Below are positions 36,301-44,363 of a DNA stretch of 64,000 nt, piece by piece. Source of the DNA: Dyella_D sp052115385 (GTDB taxonomy: Bacteria; Pseudomonadota; Gammaproteobacteria; Xanthomonadales; Rhodanobacteraceae). Below the pieces are notes generated by a model, which saw nothing but the letters and a program-made list of their open reading frames with translations, was not told the DNA's origin and did no database searches. The stretch covers positions 62,001 to 126,000 of the forward strand of contig NZ_JBFRGP010000003.1 in the NCBI RefSeq assembly GCF_052115385.1, given 5' to 3'. How positions within the stretch are numbered: position 1 is the stretch's first letter; every line of letters begins with the position of its first letter. A program made the translations under genes and the position numbers.

Positions 36301-36550
36301 CTTCGTGCGCTTCCGTCCCGTGCTGATGACCGCGCTGGCCATGATCATCGGCATGGCGCCGATGGCGCTGGGCCTGGGCGAGGGCGGCGAACAGAACGCG
36401 CCGCTGGGCCGCGCCGTGATCGGCGGCCTGATCTTCGCCACCATCGCCACGCTGTTCTTCGTCCCCGTCGTATTCCGCATCATTCACGCGCGGCATGGCC
36501 GCGCAGCCGACCCGGCTTCGGTTTCCGGAGAGCCCGTCCATGTCGCCTAA
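33344..36550 (+). CDS. RND-family efflux pump, inner-membrane permease
   Basis: A 1068-residue RND permease that drives proton-coupled export across the envelope. It has the expected twelve membrane helices in two halves (first at VLALLIMIIGPLSAM; later blocks EGIIAAALTSLMILLFLGSW, SIPLAILGSIIALSAVG) and two large periplasmic loops. The proton-relay pair is in ALAVGILVDDATVTIEN. It belongs to the ACR_tran group that pairs with NodT-like outer-membrane factors; substrate is not evident. The start at 33344 (MLGIVRIAL) has ggaatccccc before it and puts the first helix in place; a GTG at 33299 would add 15 residues. Its end overlaps the adaptor gene by 11 bases. Confidence 0.94.
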   Translation: MLGIVRIALSRPYTFVVLALLIMIIGPLSAMRTPTDIFPDIKIPVISVVWQYTGLPPDQMAGRIASPFERVLTTTVNDVEHIEAQSINGFGVIKIFFQPTVDIRTANAQVTAVAQTLLRQLPPGITPPLILNYNASTVPIIQLALSGKGLSEQNLGDLGINAVRPVLTSVAGASIPFPFGGKSRQAQIDIDPAALQARGLSAQEVANALAAQNLIVPVGTQKIGEYEYTLQLNNAPSDIRALGDLPIKTVNGTTVYIRDVAQARDGNPPQSNIVHVDGGRSVLMTVMKNGSASTLAIIEGVKQKLIDAKDTFPETLQIAPIGDQSLFVRAAIGGVAKEGIIAAALTSLMILLFLGSWRSTVIIATSIPLAILGSIIALSAVGETLNIMTLGGLALAVGILVDDATVTIENINWHLEHGKDVETSIMDGARQIVTPAFVSLLCICIVFVPMFFLEGVARFLFVPMAEAVMFAMICSFILSRTLVPTMAKYLLKPHAAHTDEHGSLAALPPSGNPLVRFQRGFEARFERVRAAYRDLLAMALEHRRVFVGGFLAFVVASFALVPFLGRNFFPAVDAGQILMHVRAPIGTRVEESATIFANVQAAVRRIVPPEELGTVVDNIGQPISGINTAYNNTGTIGSWDGDIQIALNEGHRPTAGYVRRMREELPHQFPGVTFSFPPADIISQILNFGSPAPIDLQIRGSNLPQNFVLANKLLREIRRVPGVADARIQQSQANPTFAVDVDRTRAQLLGVTERDVTNSMVVNLAGSSQVAPTFWLNPQNQISYPIVMQTPQYKLDSLSALENIPVTASGGGSSQLLGGLATLKRGASNAVVSQYNIQPMVEIFATTQGRDLGAVAADIQNIVAAHAKELPKGSSTALLGQVKTMNSAFSGLIFGLLGAAVLIYLLIVVNFQSWSDPFVIITALPAALAGIVWMLFATGTTLSVPALTGAIMCMGVATANSILVVSFCRERLAEHGDAHLAAMEGGFVRFRPVLMTALAMIIGMAPMALGLGEGGEQNAPLGRAVIGGLIFATIATLFFVPVVFRIIHARHGRAADPASVSGEPVHVA

Positions 36551-37748
36551 CGCTCCTCACACCCCTCGTCCCGTGCCGGTGCATCGCCTGCGCCGTGCCG
36601 GCATCATCGGCGCCATCGTCGTCGTCGCGGTCGTCGCCACCGGCGTGGTCACCCGCGCCAACGACGCGCGCAAGCTGAAGGACTGGACCGACCAGCAGGC
36701 CGTGCCCACGGTCAGCGTGGTGCCAGTCGAGCGCAGCGCCGCCGGTGCTTCGCTCGATCTGCCGGGCCGCCTCGAAGCCTATGCGCGCGCACCGATCTAC
36801 GCGCGCGTCAGCGGCTATCTGAAGTCCTGGAAGGTCGACATCGGCGCGCCGGTCAAGGCCGGCCAGCTGCTGGCGGAAATCGAAACGCCCGACCTCGACC
36901 AGCAATTGCTGCAGGCCAAGGCCGATCTGGCCAGCGCCGAAGCGAACGCCGCGCTGGCCGCCACCACCGCCAAGCGCTGGCAGGCCATGCTCGGTTCCGA
37001 CTCGGTCTCGCGCCAGGAAGTGGACGAGAAGACCGGCGACTTCACCGCCAAGCAGGCCATCGCCAAGGCAGCCAAGGCGAATGTCGACCGCATCGACGCG
37101 CTGAAGGGCTTCACCCGCATCGTCGCGCCGTTCGACGGCATGGTCACCGCGCGCGAGACCGACGTCGGCGCGCTGATCAATGCCGGCAGCGGCAGCGGTC
37201 CGGAACTGTTCGTGGTATCCGACGTGCGCAAGCTGCGCGTGTACGTGCGCGTGCCGCAGAACTACGTACCGTCGATCAAGCCGGGCGCGATCGCCACGCT
37301 GGCGGTGCCGGAATATCCGGGGCGTACGTTCCAGGCACGCGTCGAGGCTTCGGCCGGCGCGGTGGCCGCGGAATCCGGCACCACCCTGATCCAGCTCGCC
37401 GTCGACAATGCCGACGGCAAGCTGATGCCCGGCAGCTTCGCCAGCGTGCGGCTGGACCGCCCCGGCGACGCCACCGCGCTGCGCGTGCCGGCCAGCGCGC
37501 TGATCTTCGACGACAAGGGCACGCGCATCGCCACGCTCGCCGCCGACAACAAGATCGCGTTCAAGCAGGTCACCATCCTGCGCGACTACGGCAAGACGGT
37601 GGAGATCGGTTCCGGCCTCGGCGCGGACGACCGCGTGATCGAGAGCCCGCCCGACGGCCTGATCGACGGCGACCGCGTGCGCACCGCCGGGAAGGACAGC
37701 ACCGAGCTGGCCAAGAACCAGGGACGCGTCAATGAAAAGAAGGCCTGA
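36540..37748 (+). CDS. RND efflux periplasmic adaptor (membrane fusion protein)
   Basis: A 402-residue HlyD/AcrA-type adaptor that links the inner-membrane pump to the outer-membrane channel. It has one N-terminal membrane anchor (IIGAIVVVAVVATGVV) and no lipobox. A lipoyl-like half (APIYARVSGYLKSWKVDIGAPVKAGQLL in pieces), a helical hairpin (QLLQAKADLASAEANAAL... AKAAKANVDRI), the second lipoyl half (TRIVAPFDGMVTARETDVGALI) and a beta-barrel domain (YVRVPQNYVPSIKPGA) follow in order. The start overlaps the pump gene by 11 bases and its end overlaps the channel gene by 17, so all three are translationally coupled. Confidence 0.94.
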   Translation: MSPNAPHTPRPVPVHRLRRAGIIGAIVVVAVVATGVVTRANDARKLKDWTDQQAVPTVSVVPVERSAAGASLDLPGRLEAYARAPIYARVSGYLKSWKVDIGAPVKAGQLLAEIETPDLDQQLLQAKADLASAEANAALAATTAKRWQAMLGSDSVSRQEVDEKTGDFTAKQAIAKAAKANVDRIDALKGFTRIVAPFDGMVTARETDVGALINAGSGSGPELFVVSDVRKLRVYVRVPQNYVPSIKPGAIATLAVPEYPGRTFQARVEASAGAVAAESGTTLIQLAVDNADGKLMPGSFASVRLDRPGDATALRVPASALIFDDKGTRIATLAADNKIAFKQVTILRDYGKTVEIGSGLGADDRVIESPPDGLIDGDRVRTAGKDSTELAKNQGRVNEKKA

Positions 37749-39177
37749 GCGCGTCCTCGCCATCGCCCTGGCGACAGCGCTGGCCGGCTGCTCGCTGGCG
37801 CCGGCGTACAAGGCGCCGGAGGTGCCGGTGGCCGAGCAGTTCCAGGAGCACGGCGAGGCCTACGGCAAGAGCTGGGTGGCGGCGCAGCCGTCCGACCAGC
37901 TCCCGCGCGACGGCTGGTGGACGCTGTACGGCGATGCGCAGCTGAGCGAGCTGCAGCAGCGCCTGTTGAAGAACAACGCCGATCTCGCCGCCGCGCTGGC
38001 GCATTACCAGCAGGCGCAGGCGTTCAGTCAGCAGGCTCGTGCCGGGTTGTTTCCGCAGGTGGGCGTGAATGCGAATGCGCAGCGCGACCGGCAGTCCGAT
38101 ACGCGCCCGCTGCGCGGCGCCACCTCGCCGGCCAACTACGACAGCTACACGCTGGGCGCCGAGGTCGATTACGAAATCGATCTGTGGGGCCGCGTGCGCA
38201 ATAGCGTCGAAGCCGGCAAGGACGATGCGCTTGCCGCGGCTGCGGATCTGGCTTCCGCACGCCTGAGCCTGCAGGCGCAGCTGGCCGACAATTATCTGGT
38301 GCTGCGTGGACTAGATCAGCAGATCCAGTTGCTGAAGGAAAGCATCGCGGCGTACCAGAAGGCATTGGAGCTGACGCAGACGCGGCACCAGGGCGGCATC
38401 GCTTCGGGCCTGGACGTGGCGCGCGCGCAGACGCAGCTGTCCTCGACCAAGTCGCAGTGGTCGCAGACGCAGGCGCAGCGTGCGCTGGTTGAACATGCGA
38501 TCGCGTCGCTGGTGGGCGAGTCGGCATCGAACTTCAAGCTGACCGCCGATGTCACGGCGCTGCCGTTGCCGACGGTGCCGGTCAGCCTGCCGTCCACGCT
38601 GTTGCAGCGCCGCCCGGATGTCGCCGCCGCCGAACGCCGCGTCGCCGCGGCGAACGCGCGTATCGGCATCGCGCGCGCGGCGTACTTCCCGTCGCTGGGC
38701 TTGAGCGCGCAGGGCGGCTTCCAGAGCGATCGCTACGGTGGCCTGTTCACCGCACCGAATCAGTTCTGGGCGATCGGTCCGACCGCTTTGCTCACCTTGT
38801 TCGACGGTGGCCGCCGCAAAGCCGGCGTCGAGGCCGCCAAGGCGGCGACCGAGGAAGCCGGCGCGCGCTATCGCGGCGTGGTGCTCAATGCGTTCCAGCA
38901 GGTGGAGGACAACCTCGCCCAGCTCGATCACTACGGTTCGGCACGCAACGACCAGCAGGATGCGGCGGATGCGGCGAAGCGCTCGCTGGATATCGCGATG
39001 GACCGGTACCGGCAGGGCGCGGTGGGTTATCTCGACGTGGTGCAGGCGCAGACGGCGGCACTGGATGCGCAGCGTAGCCTGCTGGATCTGGATACGCGGC
39101 AGCTGCGCGCGAGCGTGCAGCTGGTGCGGGCGTTGGGCGGTGGTTGGACCGCCGGCGAGCTGGCGTCCGCAAAATAA
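37732..39177 (+). CDS. RND outer-membrane factor, NodT-family lipoprotein
   Basis: A 481-residue TolC-like channel subunit of the NodT/OprM family. It has a lipoprotein signal (LATALAGCSLAPAYKAP), the P..W...Y.D..L..L family start (DGWWTLYGDAQLSELQQRLL), paired coiled-coil helices and two outer-membrane strand regions (LGAEVDYEIDLWGRVRNSVEA, QFWAIGPTALLTLFDGGRRKAGVEAA). It completes the three-part pump with the upstream permease and adaptor. Its ATG lies inside the end of the adaptor gene. A family A palindromic repeat follows the stop by a few bases and separates it from the convergent transaldolase gene. Confidence 0.94.
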   Translation: MKRRPERVLAIALATALAGCSLAPAYKAPEVPVAEQFQEHGEAYGKSWVAAQPSDQLPRDGWWTLYGDAQLSELQQRLLKNNADLAAALAHYQQAQAFSQQARAGLFPQVGVNANAQRDRQSDTRPLRGATSPANYDSYTLGAEVDYEIDLWGRVRNSVEAGKDDALAAAADLASARLSLQAQLADNYLVLRGLDQQIQLLKESIAAYQKALELTQTRHQGGIASGLDVARAQTQLSSTKSQWSQTQAQRALVEHAIASLVGESASNFKLTADVTALPLPTVPVSLPSTLLQRRPDVAAAERRVAAANARIGIARAAYFPSLGLSAQGGFQSDRYGGLFTAPNQFWAIGPTALLTLFDGGRRKAGVEAAKAATEEAGARYRGVVLNAFQQVEDNLAQLDHYGSARNDQQDAADAAKRSLDIAMDRYRQGAVGYLDVVQAQTAALDAQRSLLDLDTRQLRASVQLVRALGGGWTAGELASAK

Positions 39178-39183
39178 ACGCCC

Positions 39184-39282
39184 GGCGCAGGTTGGGGTGA
39201 GCCACAGGCGAACCCCAACATCGGCACATCGATACGCACCGCGTCGTTGGGGTTCGCCTGTGGCTCACCCCAACCTACGCCG
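39184..39282. repeat. Family A palindromic repeat, copy 1
   Basis: About 35-bp arms (ggttggggtgagcc..ggcgaacccc and ggggttcgcc..ggctcaccccaacc) around a 26-base loop of unrelated sequence. It fills the whole gap between two convergent gene ends. Other copies are at 43891, 51200 and 58722. Confidence 0.9.
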
Positions 39283-39293
39283 AAGCGTGTCGC

Positions 39294-40247
39294 TTACAGC
39301 CGAGCCGCCAGCATCGCCTCGAGCTTGCGCTGGTCCGCGGCGAACTTGCGGATACCGTCGGCCAGCTTCTCCGTCGCCATCGCATCTTCGTTGTGGCCCC
39401 AGCGGAAACCCGCCTCGTCCAGCGCCGGCACGCGCGCCTCGCGCTTGCCGTCGTCCTGCAGCGCACGCGGCAGCGGCTCGCTGGTCGCTTCGAGCTTCTC
39501 CAGCAGGTCCGGGCTGATGGTCAGCCGGTCGCAACCGGCCAGCGCCTGGATCTGGCCGATATTGCGGAAGCTCGCGCCCATCACCACGGTGTCGAAGCCG
39601 TGCTGCTTGTACCAGCCGTAGATGCGGCGCACCGACTGCACGCCCGGGTCTTCCGCCGGTGCATAGGTCTTGGTCGCGGTGTTGGCCACATACCAATCCA
39701 TGATGCGGCCCACGAACGGCGAGATCAGATACACGCCGGCTTCCGCGCACGCCACCGCCTGCTCGAACGAGAACAGCAGGGTGAGGTTGCACTGGATGCC
39801 GCGGCGCTCCAGCACCTCGGCCGCGCGGATACCTTCCCAGGTGGAGGCGATCTTGATCAGGATGCGCTCCGGCTTCACGCCGGCCGCCGCGTACAGGCCG
39901 ATCAGGCGCTCGGCCTTGGCGATGGTGGCGTCGGTGTTGAACGACAGGCGCGCATCCACTTCGGTGGAGACGCGGCCCGGCACCAGTTCGGAAATCCTGC
40001 GGCCGGCGGCCACCGAAAGGTAATCGCCGGCGTCGATCAGCTGCTGCTCGCGCGATGCGCTCTGGGCCTTGGCCCACTGCACGGCTTCGTCGATCAGCGG
40101 GGCATAGGCCGGCAGCTCGGTCGCCTTCAGCAGCAGCGAGGGATTGGTGGTGGCATCCACCGGGCGATAGCGGGCGATCGCCTCGATGTCGCCGGTGTCG
40201 GCGACCACGGTGGTGTACTGGCGCAGCTGTTCGAGTTGGTTGGACAC
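39294..40247 (-). CDS. tal: Transaldolase (TalB class)
   Basis: A 317-residue transaldolase of the non-oxidative pentose phosphate pathway, transferring a dihydroxyacetone unit between sugar phosphates. It aligns well with E. coli TalB along its length: LRQYTTVVADTGD, DATTNPSLLLKA, GRVSTEVDARLSF, the Schiff-base lysine in ERILIKIASTWEGI, NLTLLFSFEQA, LISPFVGRIMDWY and VMGASFRNIGQI. The start is GTG at 40247, giving the same 317-residue length as E. coli; longer frames upstream run into the NDH-2 gene. It follows the NDH-2 gene by 62 bases on the same strand. Confidence 0.95.
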   Translation of the reverse strand: MSNQLEQLRQYTTVVADTGDIEAIARYRPVDATTNPSLLLKATELPAYAPLIDEAVQWAKAQSASREQQLIDAGDYLSVAAGRRISELVPGRVSTEVDARLSFNTDATIAKAERLIGLYAAAGVKPERILIKIASTWEGIRAAEVLERRGIQCNLTLLFSFEQAVACAEAGVYLISPFVGRIMDWYVANTATKTYAPAEDPGVQSVRRIYGWYKQHGFDTVVMGASFRNIGQIQALAGCDRLTISPDLLEKLEATSEPLPRALQDDGKREARVPALDEAGFRWGHNEDAMATEKLADGIRKFAADQRKLEAMLAARL

Positions 40248-40309
40248 GTCGGGATCCGTCAGAGGGAACAAGGTATTGTCGCCGCCCGGCGGCCCCGGGC
40301 AAAGCGTGC

Positions 40310-41596
40310 TCAGCTTTCGTCTGTAGCGTCGGAACGCGCGGGATCCGAGCCGGTGACGATGCGCGCATGGCGCTGGTAGGTCCAGTACGACCAGCCCCAG
40401 TCCAGCAGCACCACCAGCCGGTTGCGGAAGCCGATCAGGAAGTACACGTGGGCGATCAGCCACACCCACCAGGCCAGCACGCCGGACAGCTTCACCCGCC
40501 CGAACTGCGCCACCGCGGCCATGCGGCCGATGGTGGCGAGGGTGCCGTCGTCGCGGTAGCGGAACGGCGCGGGCGCGGCGCCGCCGCGGATGCGCTGCAG
40601 GATCGCGTCCGCCGCGTAGCGGCCCATCTGCTTGGCCGCCGGGGCGATGCCGGGCACCGGCTTGCCGTCGGCCTGGCTCACGCTGGCCAGGTCGCCGGCC
40701 ACGAATACTTCCGGATGCCCCGGCACGGCCAGCTCCGGCGTCACCAGCACGCGGCCGGCGCGGTCCAGCGGCACGCCGAGGTGCTGGCCCAGCGGGGAGG
40801 CGGCCACGCCGGCAGCCCACAGCACGGTGCGCGATGCCAGCGTTTCGTCACCGAGCTTGACGCTGTCGGCGCCGATCGCGGTGACCGCGGTACCGGTGCG
40901 CACCTGCACGCCCAGTTTCTCCAGCTGCTGCTGCGCCTTCGCCGACAGTTCCGGCGCGAACGCCGGCAGCACGCGCGGGCCGGCTTCGACCAGCAGGATG
41001 TTGGCCGTGCGCGGATCGCTGCGGCGGAACTCGCGCGGCAAGGTGTGGCGCGCAATCTCCGCCAGCGTGCCGGCCAGTTCCACGCCGGTGGCGCCGCCGC
41101 CGACCACCACGAAGTTCAGCCAGGCCTGGCGCCGCGCCGGATCGTCCTCGCGCTCGGCATGCTCGAAGGCCAGCAGCACGCGGCGGCGGATGGCGAAGGC
41201 GTCGTCCAGCGTCTTCAGGCCCGGCGCGTGGCGGGCCCAGTCGTCGTGGCCGAAGTAGGCGTGGGTCGCGCCGGTGGCGACGATCAGGTAGTCGTAATCG
41301 AGCGGGCCTTGCGCAAGCTGTACGCGCCGGTGGGCCAGGTCGATGCCCTGGGCTTCGTCCAGCAACACGGTGACGTTCTGCTGCTTGCGCAGGATCTGCC
41401 GCAACGGCGCGGCGATCGACGGCGCGGACAGGCCCGCGGTGGCGACCTGGTACAGCAGCGGCTGGAACAGATGATGGTTGCGGCGGTCGGCCAGGGTGAC
41501 GCGCAGCGCCGCATGGTCGAGCCGGTGCGCGGCGGCCATGCCGCCGAAACCGCCGCCGAGGATGACGATGTGCGGCCGGGGATCGGGCTGGGACAT
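40310..41596 (-). CDS. ndh: Type II NADH dehydrogenase
   Basis: A 428-residue NAD(P)/FAD-dependent oxidoreductase of the NDH-2 type, a non-proton-pumping NADH:quinone reductase bound to the inner membrane face. The N-terminal FAD site (IVILGGGFGGMAAAHRLD), HHLFQPLLYQVAT block, second dinucleotide fold for NADH (VVVGGGATGVELAG), VLWAAGV and the FAD-contacting VFVAGDLA are present. A hydrophobic C-terminal region (LAWWVWLIAHVYFLIGFRNRL) gives membrane attachment. The start at 41596 (MSQPDPRP) is the first Met before the FAD fold; the longer open frame to 41743 adds unrelated sequence. Between priA and tal on the same strand. Confidence 0.92.
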   Translation of the reverse strand: MSQPDPRPHIVILGGGFGGMAAAHRLDHAALRVTLADRRNHHLFQPLLYQVATAGLSAPSIAAPLRQILRKQQNVTVLLDEAQGIDLAHRRVQLAQGPLDYDYLIVATGATHAYFGHDDWARHAPGLKTLDDAFAIRRRVLLAFEHAEREDDPARRQAWLNFVVVGGGATGVELAGTLAEIARHTLPREFRRSDPRTANILLVEAGPRVLPAFAPELSAKAQQQLEKLGVQVRTGTAVTAIGADSVKLGDETLASRTVLWAAGVAASPLGQHLGVPLDRAGRVLVTPELAVPGHPEVFVAGDLASVSQADGKPVPGIAPAAKQMGRYAADAILQRIRGGAAPAPFRYRDDGTLATIGRMAAVAQFGRVKLSGVLAWWVWLIAHVYFLIGFRNRLVVLLDWGWSYWTYQRHARIVTGSDPARSDATDES

Positions 41597-41661
41597 CGGG
41601 GGAAGCTCGTGGGAGAGGGCGCCGGCCATTTTACGGGAGCGGCCGCTGCCGCGTTCTCTGC

Positions 41662-43842
41662 TCAGTACAGATCGACCGGATCCACATCCAGCGACCAGCG
41701 CACCCGCCGCGCCGACGGCAGCGCCGACAAGCCGCGCGCCCACGGCCGCAGCGCGGCGTGCAGGGTGGCGCGGCTGGCTGCTTCGACCAGCAGTTGGCCG
41801 CGGTGCCGGCCCGCGCGCAGCGGCATCGGCGCGGGCATCGGGCCGGCGATGCCCAGTTCCGTCTGCGCCGCCGGTTGCAGCGCGTCGCGCGCATCGCGCA
41901 GGAACGCATCCACGTGCTCGCGCTGGTGCGCATCGGCGCGCAGCAGCACCTGATGCATATACGGCGGCAGCTGCACCGCCTGTCGCTCGGCCAGCAGCTC
42001 CTTCGCCGCGGCGGCGTAGCCCTGCGCCAGCAGCTGGCGCAGCAGCAGGTGTTCCGGATGGTGGGTCTGCAGGATCACCCGGCCGGGCTTGCTGGCGCGG
42101 CCCGCGCGTCCGGCCACCTGCACGATCAGCTGCGCCAGGCGCTCGCTGGCGCGGAAATCCACGCTGTGCAGGCCCTCGTCGACACCGACGATGGCGACCA
42201 GGGTGAGGTTGGGCAGGTCATGGCCCTTGGCCAGCATCTGCGTGCCGACCAGGATCGCCGGGCCGTCGCCGCGCAGGCGCTCGAGCAGTTCGTCGAAGGC
42301 GTCGCGGCGGCGCGTGGTCTCGCGGTCGATGCGCAGTACCGGCGCTTCGGGGAAGCGCGCAGTCAGCGCCTCCTCCAGGCGCTCGGTGCCCTGGCCCTGC
42401 GGTTTCAGGTCCGGGGCGTCGCACGAAGGGCACTGCTCGGGCACGCGCGTGCGGTAATCGCAGTGATGGCAGATCAGCTGGCGCCGCCCGGCATGCAGGG
42501 TGAGCGGGTGTTCGCAGCGCGGGCATTCCGCATGCCAGCCGCATTGATGGCACAGCAGCACCGGCGCATAGCCGCGGCGGTTGCGGAACACCAGCGCCTG
42601 TTCGCCGCGCGCGATGGTGTCGGCCACCGCGTTCAGCAGGGTGGGCGACAGGCCGTGCTCCAGCCGCTGCGCGCGCATGTCCACGATCTGCACCTGCGGC
42701 GGGCGGATCGCGCCGGGCCGCGCGCGCAGATGCAGTGCGCGATAGCGGCCGGCGTCCACATTGGCCAGCGATTCCAGCGAAGGCGTGGCCGAGCCCAGCA
42801 GCACCGGCACGCCCAGCGCGCGGCCGCGCAGCAGGGCGAGGTCGCGCGCGTGATAGCGGAAGCCTTCCTGCTGCTTGTAGGCGCCGTCGTGTTCTTCGTC
42901 GACCACGATCAGGCCGGCGCGCGGCAACGGCGTGAACACCGCCGAGCGCGTGCCCAGGATCACCCGCGCCTCGCCGTCGCGCGCGCGCAGCCAGGCGCGC
43001 GCGCGGTCGCCCTCGGCCAGGTTCGAATGCAGCACTTCCACCGGTACGCCCAGGCGTTCGCGCACGCGGCGCACGGTCTGCGGGGCCAGGCCGATCTCCG
43101 GCACCAGCAGCAGCGCCTGCTTGCCTTCGGCGATCACGCGCTCGATCAGCGCCAGGTACACCTCGGTCTTGCCACTGCCGGTGACGCCGTCGAGCAGGAA
43201 CGGCTGGAAGCGGCCCAGCTCGGCACCGACCGCTGCGACCGCCGCCTGCTGCTCGGCGCTGAGCGGGAGCGCTGCGACCACCGGCTGCGGCGTGGCATCG
43301 GCAGTGCGGCGCACGCGCTCGATCAGGCCGGCGCTGGCAAGCCGGCGCGCCGCTTCGCGCCAGTCCGGCAGGCGTTCGTGCAATTCGCCGGCGCTCAGCG
43401 GCGCCGCGGCCAGCGTTTCCAGCAGGCGCCGGCTGCCGCCCTTGCGGCTGCCGGCATCCAGTGCGCTGCGGCCGGCCACGGTGAGCGCCCACACTTCCTC
43501 GTAGGTGTCGGGCAGCGGCTTGTCTTCGCGCAGCGCCAGCGGCAGCGCGTTGGCGTAGGCCTCGCCGGGCGCGCCCAGCCAGTAGTCGGCGGCCCAGGCC
43601 AGGGTCTTCATCAGTTCCGCATCGAGCAGCGGCGCCTCGTCCAGCAGCCGCAGCGCACGCTTCAGGCGCGAGCCGCCCAGGGTCGATTCGACGCCGGTCT
43701 CCACCACCACCCCGACCGCCTTGCCGCGCCCGAACGGCACCAGCACGCGGCTGCCCGGCTGCGCCTCGCCCGCCGCGGGCGGCAGGTAGTCGAACAGGGT
43801 CGGCAGGGGGACGGGCAGGGCGACGCGAAGAACGGAGGGCAT
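41662..43842 (-). CDS. priA: Primosomal replication-restart helicase PriA
   Basis: A 726-residue PriA, the 3'-5' helicase that recognises stalled forks and reloads the replisome. It shows the N-terminal 3'-end-binding region (VALPVPLPTLFDYLPP), Walker A (DGVTGSGKTEVYL), DEEH box (IVVDEEHDGAYKQ), the zinc-binding cysteine cluster (CHQCGWHAECPRCEH, CHHCDYRT, CPSCDAP) and motifs V and VI (GTQMLAKGHDLPN, QVAGRAGRASKPG). The start at 43842 gives MPSVLRVALP with ggaggg upstream in a weak spacing; a Met 14 codons earlier is less likely. Its upstream region carries a family A repeat and a cluster of DnaA boxes. Confidence 0.96.
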   Translation of the reverse strand: MPSVLRVALPVPLPTLFDYLPPAAGEAQPGSRVLVPFGRGKAVGVVVETGVESTLGGSRLKRALRLLDEAPLLDAELMKTLAWAADYWLGAPGEAYANALPLALREDKPLPDTYEEVWALTVAGRSALDAGSRKGGSRRLLETLAAAPLSAGELHERLPDWREAARRLASAGLIERVRRTADATPQPVVAALPLSAEQQAAVAAVGAELGRFQPFLLDGVTGSGKTEVYLALIERVIAEGKQALLLVPEIGLAPQTVRRVRERLGVPVEVLHSNLAEGDRARAWLRARDGEARVILGTRSAVFTPLPRAGLIVVDEEHDGAYKQQEGFRYHARDLALLRGRALGVPVLLGSATPSLESLANVDAGRYRALHLRARPGAIRPPQVQIVDMRAQRLEHGLSPTLLNAVADTIARGEQALVFRNRRGYAPVLLCHQCGWHAECPRCEHPLTLHAGRRQLICHHCDYRTRVPEQCPSCDAPDLKPQGQGTERLEEALTARFPEAPVLRIDRETTRRRDAFDELLERLRGDGPAILVGTQMLAKGHDLPNLTLVAIVGVDEGLHSVDFRASERLAQLIVQVAGRAGRASKPGRVILQTHHPEHLLLRQLLAQGYAAAAKELLAERQAVQLPPYMHQVLLRADAHQREHVDAFLRDARDALQPAAQTELGIAGPMPAPMPLRAGRHRGQLLVEAASRATLHAALRPWARGLSALPSARRVRWSLDVDPVDLY

Positions 43843-43890
43843 GGCGATCCTCAAGGCGGGCCAGTGTAACGACCGTTCCGCCACAACGCC

Positions 43891-43988
43891 GGCGCAGGTT
43901 GGGGTGAGCCGCAGGCGAACCCCAACCCTGGCACCTTCGAGCGCCTCGCCACGTTGGGGTTCGCCTGCGGCTCACCCCAACCTACGCC
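43891..43988. repeat. Family A palindromic repeat, copy 2
   Basis: Long inverted repeat (arms ggttggggtgagccgcaggc and its complement) located about 50 bases upstream of the priA start, the only copy on a 5' side rather than between 3' ends. Confidence 0.9.
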
Positions 43989-44062
43989 TTCGTTTTCGAC
44001 CACCTGCTGGCCCCCCGTCGAGAAGTACCCGGTAAGTGGCTCTGTGAAGGGGGAAAATTGGC

Positions 44063-44097
44063 TTATCCACAAGAGCTGTGGATAAGTCTGTGGATGC
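44063..44097. promoter_or_regulatory. Cluster of three DnaA boxes
   Basis: Two perfect boxes in opposite orientation, TTATCCACA (44063-44071) and TGTGGATAA (44077-44085), and a third at 44089-44097 (TGTGGATGC) with two changes at its outer end. The spacing between the first two is five bases and between the last two is three. Confidence 0.8.
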
Positions 44098-44215
44098 GCC
44101 GGGGAAGGGTGCCCTCAAAGCCAGAAAAATCGGACTTTGCGACGTGCTGTCGAACTTTTAGCCAACTTGTAATGTATTGATAATTCAATAACTTGGCTTG
44201 AGCGCTTGGCCGATG

Positions 44216-44243
44216 TTCATACAACTGACATCGAGGTGGTCAA
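44216..44243 (-). promoter_or_regulatory. Possible sigma-70 promoter reading toward priA
   Basis: On the minus strand TTGACC and TATGAA are separated by 16 bases. The -35 box overlaps a GTCAAT-CT-ATTGAC palindrome. The match is fair only, and the priA start codon is about 370 bases downstream, with the DnaA boxes and a repeat between. Confidence 0.35.
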
Positions 44244-44330
44244 TCTATTGACAGTCCTGTGATGCTGTGCAAAACCCTCGCTGGCCCGATTCTGGCTAGG
44301 CTCGATCCGTCGGCCACTGCCCGGTTCCGG

Positions 44331-44346
44331 TGTGATGCACATCACA
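44331..44346. promoter_or_regulatory. Perfect CRP/Clp-type binding site
   Basis: TGTGATGCACATCACA, a perfect 16-bp palindrome matching the TGTGA-N6-TCACA consensus of Crp and of the Xanthomonas Clp protein. It lies 18 bases beyond the 3' end of the DUF3667 gene and about 490 bases upstream of priA. Confidence 0.75.
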
Positions 44347-44363
44347 GAATTCAGGCCTATTGC

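Larger units (their letters stand above)
43843..44363. other. Intergenic region upstream of priA with replication- and Crp-type signals
   Basis: A 521-bp region without a credible gene. It contains, from left to right: a family A repeat (43891-43988), a set of DnaA boxes (44063-44097), a nested AT-rich palindrome (44160-44198, with TATTGA-TAAT-TCAATA at its centre flanked by AGCCAA and TTGGCT), a possible minus-strand promoter (44216-44243), a GTCAAT-CT-ATTGAC inverted repeat (44239-44252) and a perfect Crp/Clp-type palindrome (44331-44346). It has a noticeably lower GC content in the middle than the rest of the window. Confidence 0.7.

Noticed and set aside
34586..36541. Long minus-strand open frame inside the RND permease gene
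   Set aside because: Shadow of the permease; His/Arg/Asp-rich low-complexity translation and no ribosome-binding site.
39184..39282. Possible CRISPR-like repeat
   Set aside because: The four copies are kilobases apart and are inverted repeats, not direct repeats with regular spacers; no cas genes are present.
44063..44097. Calling the DnaA boxes a proven oriC
   Set aside because: No dnaA/dnaN/gyrB or rpmH neighbourhood, only three boxes, and such pairs also occur in non-origin regulatory sites; left as a finding.
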